Below the pieces are notes generated by a model that saw only the letters and a list, made by a program, of their open reading frames with translations, had not been told where the DNA came from and searched no databases. A program made the position numbers and the translations under genes. Source: Nonomuraea deserti (GTDB lineage: Bacteria; Actinomycetota; Actinomycetes; Streptosporangiales; Streptosporangiaceae). Taken from it: a stretch of 64,000 nucleotides of DNA. Shown here in pieces: positions 58,861 to 64,000 of this stretch; position 1 is the first letter of the stretch; each line of letters starts with the position of its first letter. The stretch spans positions 62,001 through 126,000 of the forward strand of contig NZ_SMKO01000003.1 in NCBI RefSeq assembly GCF_004348685.1, in the 5' to 3' direction.

Positions 58861-60354
58861 ATGCCCACCCGCCCGAACGTGCTGTTCGTGATGACCGACC
58901 AGCAGCGGTTCGACACCATCGCGGCGCTCGGCAATCCCCATGTCGCGACGCCCCATCTCGATCGGCTGGCGGCCCGCGGGACCGTCTTCGACAACGCGTA
59001 CTCCACCTCCCCGGTCTGCGTCCCGGCCCGCTACACGCTGCGCAGCGGATGCGAACCGACCAGGACCGGGGTGTACGACAACACCGTCCCCGGCGGGGGA
59101 CACGCCGGGATCAGGGAACGTTGCGGCCCGTACCTGGCCGAGGCGATGGGCCTGCGCGGGTACCGCACCTGGGGCGTCGGCAAGTTCCACACCGAGCCCT
59201 GGGACGCGCCGGTCGGCTACGAGGTGCAGCGGCACAGCGAGGAGTTCTACGGCAGCCCCGAGCAGCGCGCCAGGGACGCGTACGCGTCGTGGATCGCGAC
59301 GGAACACCCTGAGTACGACTGGATCGAGGCGCTGATGGGGGAGCGGACCGACATGTACTACATGCCGCAGCTCAGCCCCTTGCCGGCGGACTGCACCGTC
59401 GAGTCGTGGGCCACGCGGGAGGCCATCGGGCTGATGGCCGCCGATGACGGCCGGCCCTGGTTCGGGTTCGTGTCCTACATCGGCCCGCACCCCCCGTTCG
59501 CGCCACCGCTGCCGTACAACCGGATGTACGACCCCGACCAGATGCCCGACCCGGTGTGCGGCGATCGTGCCATTGACCATCTCGACCAGCACATCCCGTG
59601 GATGAACCACCTGGTCTACGCCGAGGACGTCGACCCGCACCGCGCCCGGACGCTGAAGGCCCGCTACTACGGCGAGATCAGCTACATCGACGGCTGCATC
59701 GGCGACCTGCTCGACGCGGTGGAGCGGCGACCGGACGCCGACAACACCGTGATCTGCTTCTACGCCGATCACGGCGATCTGCTCGGTGACCATCACGGCT
59801 GGCAGAAGGAGAGCTTCTTCGAAGCGTCTGCCCGGGTCCCGTTCCTGATCTCCTGGCCGGAGCGGATCGCGGCCGGTGACCGCCGATCGGAGCTGGCATG
59901 CCTGACCGACCTGTTCGGCCTGGCCACCTCCGCCGCCGGCCGGCCGGAGCTGCGGCAGGGCAGCGACCTGCTCGGCCTGCTGGCCGGTACGGCGCCGCCC
60001 AGGGAGACGCTCTTCGGCTACCACGGGCGCCCCGGCACCCGGCGGTTCAAGGCGATGGTGCGGCAAGGTCACCTGAAGCTGATCTGGCTGGCCAACGGCG
60101 GGCACCGGCTGCTGTTCGACCTCGATGCCGACCCGCAGGAGGTCAAGCCGGTGCAGGCGGAACGGCCGGAGGACGCCGACCGGCTGACCGCGCTGCTGGC
60201 CGCGCGGCTCCGGTCCGAGGGCGTGGCCGAGGCCTTCGACCGCGCCGGCCTCGGATCGGAGCTGCGGACCTTCCCGTACGAGGAATGGCCGCTGACCAGG
60301 ATCCACCAGTTCGACCTGTCGCGAGGGATCACCGGCTTCGGCGCCGCCGGATAA
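58861..60354 (+). CDS. Sulfatase (formylglycine type), second copy
   Basis: A 497-residue sulfatase distinct from the first. N-terminal P-N-V-L-F-V-M-T-D-Q-Q gives the metal Asp, and C53-V-P-A-R57 is the FGly motif. A-D-H-G-D-L-L-G follows (about 302-309). W-M-N-H-L and P-E-Y-D-W-I are shared by choline-sulfatase-like and glycan sulfatases. No signal peptide. AGGAGAG lies upstream of ATG 58861; the gap after the first sulfatase is 25 bases. It probably acts on another position of the same imported glycan. Confidence 0.9.
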   Translation: MPTRPNVLFVMTDQQRFDTIAALGNPHVATPHLDRLAARGTVFDNAYSTSPVCVPARYTLRSGCEPTRTGVYDNTVPGGGHAGIRERCGPYLAEAMGLRGYRTWGVGKFHTEPWDAPVGYEVQRHSEEFYGSPEQRARDAYASWIATEHPEYDWIEALMGERTDMYYMPQLSPLPADCTVESWATREAIGLMAADDGRPWFGFVSYIGPHPPFAPPLPYNRMYDPDQMPDPVCGDRAIDHLDQHIPWMNHLVYAEDVDPHRARTLKARYYGEISYIDGCIGDLLDAVERRPDADNTVICFYADHGDLLGDHHGWQKESFFEASARVPFLISWPERIAAGDRRSELACLTDLFGLATSAAGRPELRQGSDLLGLLAGTAPPRETLFGYHGRPGTRRFKAMVRQGHLKLIWLANGGHRLLFDLDADPQEVKPVQAERPEDADRLTALLAARLRSEGVAEAFDRAGLGSELRTFPYEEWPLTRIHQFDLSRGITGFGAAG

Positions 60355-60395
60355 CCCGATGGCGGGCCCGGCCCGCGGGATGCGACCATCGGCAG

Positions 60396-60806
60396 GTGGC
60401 CGCATGTGTCTTCTGCGAGATCGTCGCTGGGCGGGCTCCCGCCTACCGGGTGACGGCGGACGAGCACGCGGTCGCGTTCCTGGACCTCGCCCCCGCCGCG
60501 CCGGGCCACACGCTGGTCGTGCCTCGCGGGCATGCGCGGGACGTGTGGGAGCTGCCGCAGGACGCCTGCGCCCAGGTCGCTCGGCTGGTGCATGGGGTGA
60601 GTGCGCTGCTGCGGGTGGCGCTGGCCCCCGACGGGCTGTCGATCACCCACGCCACCGGGGAGGCGGCCGGGCAGGACGTCTTCCATTTCCACACGCACGT
60701 CGTCCCGCGGTGGCGGGGCGACGACGTGAGGCTGATGTGGAAGACCAGGCGAGCTTCGCCTCAGGAACTGCAAGAGGTGCTGGAGCGGGTGACCGTGGCT
60801 CGGTGA
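60396..60806 (+). CDS. HIT family nucleotide hydrolase
   Basis: A 136-residue HIT protein with the triad H97-F-H99-T-H101 and F-C-E-I-V-A-G at the N-terminus (C4 and C7 may bind zinc). It hydrolyses or transfers adenylylated nucleotides. GTG 60396 gives the normal family start. It follows the sulfatase operon after 41 bases but belongs to another function. Confidence 0.88.
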   Translation: MAACVFCEIVAGRAPAYRVTADEHAVAFLDLAPAAPGHTLVVPRGHARDVWELPQDACAQVARLVHGVSALLRVALAPDGLSITHATGEAAGQDVFHFHTHVVPRWRGDDVRLMWKTRRASPQELQEVLERVTVAR

Positions 60807-60818
60807 GCGGTCACGTGG

Positions 60819-61637
60819 TCACCTCAGGAACTCCCGCGCGCCGCGCAGCCTGGTGCGGAGCCGCCGCCGGGTCAGGCCGCACTCCAGGCGCACGTCCGTC
60901 GGGCCGGGCACGCCGGCGTCCGCTCTCCGGGCGGAGGGCAGCCGGTCGGCGTCGAGGCCGTCGCGCCGGGCGATGAGCCGCCCCAGCTCGTACCGGCTCA
61001 CCGCGTCGGCCCCGGCGACGTGGTGGACGCCGTGATGGCCTGAGACGGCGAGTTCGAGGAGCGCCGCGGCCAGGTCGACGACGTGCACGGGGCAACGTAC
61101 GTCGTCGGTGAACAGCGCTCCCCGCGCCCTGCCGGTGGCCAGGGCGTGCACCAGCGCCTCGTGCGGAGAGCCGCCGTCACCGATGATCAGGGAGGTCCGG
61201 GCCGTCACCGCGGCCGGCGCGATCGCGTTCACGGCCGTCTCGGCGGCGGCCTTGGCGGCGCCGTACGGGGTGATCGGGTCGGGGACGCACGTCTCGTCAT
61301 AACGGATCGCGGCGCCGGAGAAGACCGCGTCGCTGGACACCTGGACCAGGCGTGCACCTGCCGCGGCGGCGGCCAGGGCCACGTGCGCGGCTCCCGTCGC
61401 CGTGGTCGCCCAGTCCGTCTGCCGGTAGGCGGCGTTGATCACCGCCTCCGGCCGGCATGCCGCGACCAGCGCGCCGACGTCCTCGCGCCGGCGCACGTCG
61501 AGCGGCGACCACGCGACACCCTCGGTCTCCCCTGGTCGGGAGAGGTAGGTCGCGGCCACCTCGTGTCCGGCCGTCGAACACTGCCGAGCGAGTTCGCCGC
61601 CGAGCAGGCCACTGCCACCGACGATGAGGAATCTCAT
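60819..61637 (-). CDS. RmlD-like NAD(P)-dependent dTDP-sugar reductase family protein
   Basis: A 272-residue short-chain reductase: G-G-S-G-L-L-G at 7-13, V-S-S-D-A-V-F-S-G at about 100, Y-G-A-A-K at about 122-126 (active-site Tyr/Lys). The rest matches dTDP-4-dehydrorhamnose reductases, but the C-terminus is shorter than normal and no other rhamnose gene is present, so the substrate is unclear. It is convergent with the HIT gene. Confidence 0.8.
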   Translation of the reverse strand: MRFLIVGGSGLLGGELARQCSTAGHEVAATYLSRPGETEGVAWSPLDVRRREDVGALVAACRPEAVINAAYRQTDWATTATGAAHVALAAAAAGARLVQVSSDAVFSGAAIRYDETCVPDPITPYGAAKAAAETAVNAIAPAAVTARTSLIIGDGGSPHEALVHALATGRARGALFTDDVRCPVHVVDLAAALLELAVSGHHGVHHVAGADAVSRYELGRLIARRDGLDADRLPSARRADAGVPGPTDVRLECGLTRRRLRTRLRGAREFLR

Positions 61638-61735
61638 GGCGGGTCACCATAATCGATCGGTCACGCCGATCCGCCCTGTACCAAGATCGTTCATGCCGGT
61701 ATGGTGTGGACCCCGACGACACCGCGAGGTAAGGC

Positions 61736-62179
61736 GTGCACCAGATCCGGACGGAGATCCGCATCGCGGCATCTCCCGAGCAGGTATGGAAGATCCTCTG
61801 CGATTTCGACGCCTATTCGGAGTGGAACCCGCTGGTGCCGAGGATGCGGGGCACCGCGGTGACGGGGAGCCGGCTGTCCTTGCCGACCGCCATGTGGCCC
61901 GGAGGCCCCGTCGTCATGCCGATGCGCGCGACGGTGGAGGACGCGACCCCGCCGCGGCGGCTGGCCTGGCGTACCAACGTGATCGCGCGCGGCGTCGTCA
62001 GCTCGGTGCACGTCTTCGAGCTGTCCCCCGATGAGGAGCGTGGCGGCACGCACGTGCGTCATCAGGAGACCGTCACCGGGGCGGCCGCTTCGGCGATGTG
62101 GCCGATACTGCGCCGGTTCGAGCCGGTGTTCGAGCAGCTCAACCAGGCGCTCAAGAGCCGGGCCGAAGCGTCGTCCTAG
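61736..62179 (+). CDS. SRPBCC/START-like domain protein
   Basis: A 147-residue protein with one SRPBCC fold. The opening is I-R-I-A-A-S-P-E-Q-V-W-K-I-L-C-D-F-D-A-Y-S, typical of polyketide cyclase-like ligand binders; G-T-H-V-R-H-Q-E and a final helix F-E-P-V-F-E-Q-L-N-Q-A-L follow. It binds a hydrophobic ligand. Start GTG 61736. A TTG-rich spot lies before it, without a clear promoter. Confidence 0.85.
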   Translation: MHQIRTEIRIAASPEQVWKILCDFDAYSEWNPLVPRMRGTAVTGSRLSLPTAMWPGGPVVMPMRATVEDATPPRRLAWRTNVIARGVVSSVHVFELSPDEERGGTHVRHQETVTGAAASAMWPILRRFEPVFEQLNQALKSRAEASS

Positions 62180-62223
62180 CTCTCGCCGGCCATCCGTGGC
62201 CGGGGTGCGATCGGCGCGGCTGG

Positions 62224-63177
62224 TCAGTGGTGCTCGGCGTAGTGGCGCGCGAGCAGGTCCTCGCCCCAGTCGTCACGCAGGTCGCGCCACACGGAGTGGA
62301 TGTGGTTGGCATCGTCCTGGGTGTTGTCGTACTCCAGCAGGAACGTGGGCCCGGCGACGCAGTAGTAGTGGCCCTGCCCGCGCTGGTCGGATCCCATCCA
62401 CGCGAACGTCACCTTGTCGAGTCCGGCGTCGAGCACGTCGCGCCAGCAGGTCTCGCCGTACCAGCCGGGAGCACGGTCGAAATAGCGGCGGACGAGCCGT
62501 TCGAGCAGGTCCTTCGACGACGCCGGCATGTCGGCGCAGGACAGCCCGCGGGGGATGCGGCCGGGATCGGCCACGGGGTCGTTGCGGGTGAGGACGTCGT
62601 CGGGGGCCGCCTGGCTGGTGATCGCGATCGAGCGCTGGTGCGGCGCGAGGTCGGCGAGCAGCGCCCGGCCCAGCTCCTCCTCCTCGGCGAGCAGCCGCAG
62701 GCCCCGCTGCGGCCCGGACAGGACCATGGCCGGCTCCGCGCCGAGGAAGCTCGGCGTGACGGCGATCGCGTCGCCTGCGACCGTGATGTGCACCGCGAGG
62801 TGGTGGCCGTTGACCTGCCACGTCCACGGGTCCGCTCCTCCCGGGTCGCCGAAGACCCGGAACCAGTAGCGGTCGCCGTCGATCTCGTCGACGCCGGTCG
62901 CCAGGCGGCGCCTGATGCGCTCGAGCTCGATGACGCCTCTCGCCGTGCGCGCACCGGCCGTGCCGCAGCCGGTGTCGAGCAGGGCGAGCGCCAGCTCCTG
63001 CTGTCCGGAGGTCATCTCGGCCAGCGGCAGACCCGGGCGAGGGCCGGGGAGGTAGGACCACTCGGTGCGCTCGGGCGAGCCGAACGCCGCCGTCGCCGCG
63101 GCCCTTCGCCCGGTGTCGAGCGAGCCGAGGAAGCGCTGCACCGCCTGGCGCATCGCGTGGACGTCGTGGGCACTCAT
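62224..63177 (-). CDS. DUF3500 family protein
   Basis: A 317-residue protein without signal peptide. The family landmarks are W-S-Y-L-P-G-P-R-P-G-L-P-L, then Y-W-F-R-V-F-G-D-P, W-T-W-Q-V-N-G-H-H-L, and near the C-terminus F-A-W-M-G-S-D-Q-R-G-Q-G-H-Y-Y and L-E-Y-D-N-T-Q-D-D-A-N-H-I-H-S-V-W-R-D. The His/Asp-rich end suggests metal or redox chemistry, but no activity is established. ATG at 63177; AAGGAACCATGC context on the minus strand. Confidence 0.85.
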   Translation of the reverse strand: MSAHDVHAMRQAVQRFLGSLDTGRRAAATAAFGSPERTEWSYLPGPRPGLPLAEMTSGQQELALALLDTGCGTAGARTARGVIELERIRRRLATGVDEIDGDRYWFRVFGDPGGADPWTWQVNGHHLAVHITVAGDAIAVTPSFLGAEPAMVLSGPQRGLRLLAEEEELGRALLADLAPHQRSIAITSQAAPDDVLTRNDPVADPGRIPRGLSCADMPASSKDLLERLVRRYFDRAPGWYGETCWRDVLDAGLDKVTFAWMGSDQRGQGHYYCVAGPTFLLEYDNTQDDANHIHSVWRDLRDDWGEDLLARHYAEHH

Positions 63178-63298
63178 GCATGGTTCCTTAACGGGAGGAG
63201 GGAGCCGCGATGGTCAGAACACGGTCTCTGACGCCACGAACCGCAACATACTGCAATCTAAACGACAGCAAGCGGATGCGGATCGTCGATCGTCCCGC

Positions 63299-64000
63299 TC
63301 AGTCCGCCCGCGCGGCGTGGATCGCGCCGAACGCCAGGAGAGGGGCGGCGGTCCGCGCCGGATCCTCGAGAATGGGCGTGTGTCCGAGACCGGGCAGCAT
63401 CTCGACTCTCGCTCCCGGGACGACGCGGTAGCCGGCGGCGGATGAGGATCGCCATCTGCGATCGTCCTCGCCGAAGATCACCAGCAGCGGCTTGCCGAGG
63501 GCCCTCAGCCGGTCCGGCAGCGCCCGCTCCTCCAGGTAGGCGCGGGTGGCCTGCATCGTCGTGGTGAACGTGTGGTAGGTCATGCCGCGCACCTCGTCCA
63601 GGAACTCATCCGGGATCCGGTAGCCCGCGCGGCTGAAAGCGGGGCCCGCCAGCCGGCGGATCTGCTCGTCGGTCGGCGGCCACCGCGAGGGCCCGATCGC
63701 GGCGGTCTCCGGCGCGATGAAGGCGTCCAGGCTCGGGCCGGTGTTGATGAGCGCGAGCGCGGCAACCAGGCCGGGTCGCTGCTCGGTGAGGGCGGTGGCG
63801 ACCGCGCCGCCGCTGGAATGGCCGGCGACCAGGGCGCGCTTGACGCCGAGCCGGTCCAGTGCCGCGCCGACCCGGCGCCCCTGCTCCGGGAGCGCGTAGC
63901 TGCGGTCGGCGGGCTTGGCTGACCGGCCGTGCCCGAGCAGGTCGATCCGGACGACACGATGAGCTCCGGTCAGCATCGGAACCAGCGCGTCCCACGAGCG
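63299..64000 (-). CDS. Alpha/beta hydrolase, N-terminus beyond window
   Basis: About 233 residues are visible; the reading frame runs into the window edge. The nucleophile is in A-G-H-S-S-G-G, the acid in F-G-E-D-D, and the His in G-L-G-H-T-P. The start is upstream of 64000 because the oxyanion strand H-G is not yet reached. Its substrate is unknown. It is on the minus strand, away from the neighbouring gene. Confidence 0.85.
   Translation of the reverse strand, partial: RSWDALVPMLTGAHRVVRIDLLGHGRSAKPADRSYALPEQGRRVGAALDRLGVKRALVAGHSSGGAVATALTEQRPGLVAALALINTGPSLDAFIAPETAAIGPSRWPPTDEQIRRLAGPAFSRAGYRIPDEFLDEVRGMTYHTFTTTMQATRAYLEERALPDRLRALGKPLLVIFGEDDRRWRSSSAAGYRVVPGARVEMLPGLGHTPILEDPARTAAPLLAFGAIHAARAD

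Noticed and set aside
1..64000. tRNA, rRNA or prophage in the window
   Set aside because: No cloverleaf end or rRNA signature was recognised by eye and no integrase, capsid or terminase gene is present; a dedicated RNA search could still find a small RNA.

Overview
The window is about 70 percent GC, with GTG starts, many 4-base ATGA/GTGA gene overlaps, Tat and lipoprotein signals, SARP-like TPR debris and ECF/anti-sigma genes. It is chromosomal DNA of a filamentous actinomycete. The gene mix, and a 14-bp box identical to the Thermobifida/Streptomyces cellulase operator, best fit the Streptosporangiales (for example Nonomuraea-like). The genus is inference. No rRNA, tRNA, CRISPR array, prophage or replication origin was seen.

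Layout. 1-620: the end of a luciferase-like oxidoreductase gene, a decayed transposon remnant and a 14-bp tandem repeat. 625-16282: mostly single housekeeping or accessory genes (pterin dehydratase/VOC fusion, CPBP protease, class C beta-lactamase-like esterase, DUF418, CBS and DoxX proteins, alcohol dehydrogenase, Ser/Thr kinase, hydrolases, YceI, MOSC, S33 peptidase, GNAT). 16504-20847: a BCCT osmolyte carrier and a family 8 polysaccharide lyase. 20922-23424: a translationally coupled three-gene unit (small WXG100-like protein, a WXG protein carrying a C39-like cysteine-peptidase domain, a lipoprotein), which looks like a type VII secretion substrate module. 23673-31675: a sugar-uptake locus (LacI regulator, binding protein, two permeases, two dehydrogenases) with a divergent GH2 glycosidase and paired palindromes between them. 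31767-35000: a same-strand run of IclR, P450, hydrolase and anti-sigma-like ATPase. 35392-39751: CPBP protease, DoxX, ECF41-type sigma factor, a truncated TPR gene and an AA10 lytic polysaccharide monooxygenase. Two perfect CelR/CebR boxes sit before the DoxX and AA10 genes. 40004-46546: a complete tripartite tricarboxylate transporter (TctCBA), its divergent TctD/TctE-type two-component system and a TAXI-family binding protein. 46598-53479: methyltransferase, orphan FtsX-type permease, a PaaK-like adenylate-forming enzyme with its TetR regulator, and a LacI regulator. 53621-60354: an operon of sugar ABC permeases, a YesL-like membrane protein, a binding protein and two FGly sulfatases, behind a palindromic operator. 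60396-64000: HIT, RmlD-like, SRPBCC, DUF3500 and a partial hydrolase.

How the parts fit. The window is rich in polysaccharide functions: PL8 lyase, GH2, AA10 LPMO, two sulfatases and two sugar importers that lack their own ATPase (shared MsiK-type ATPases are the known actinobacterial solution). Together with three LacI/IclR regulators and visible operators, this suggests a soil saprophyte using cellulose and sulfated or uronic glycans. The least ordinary items are the WXG/C39 unit, the sulfatase importer operon, the CelR boxes (one before a DoxX gene), the Gly/Ala-rich insertion inside the TctE-like kinase ATPase domain, and the TAXI protein next to that kinase.
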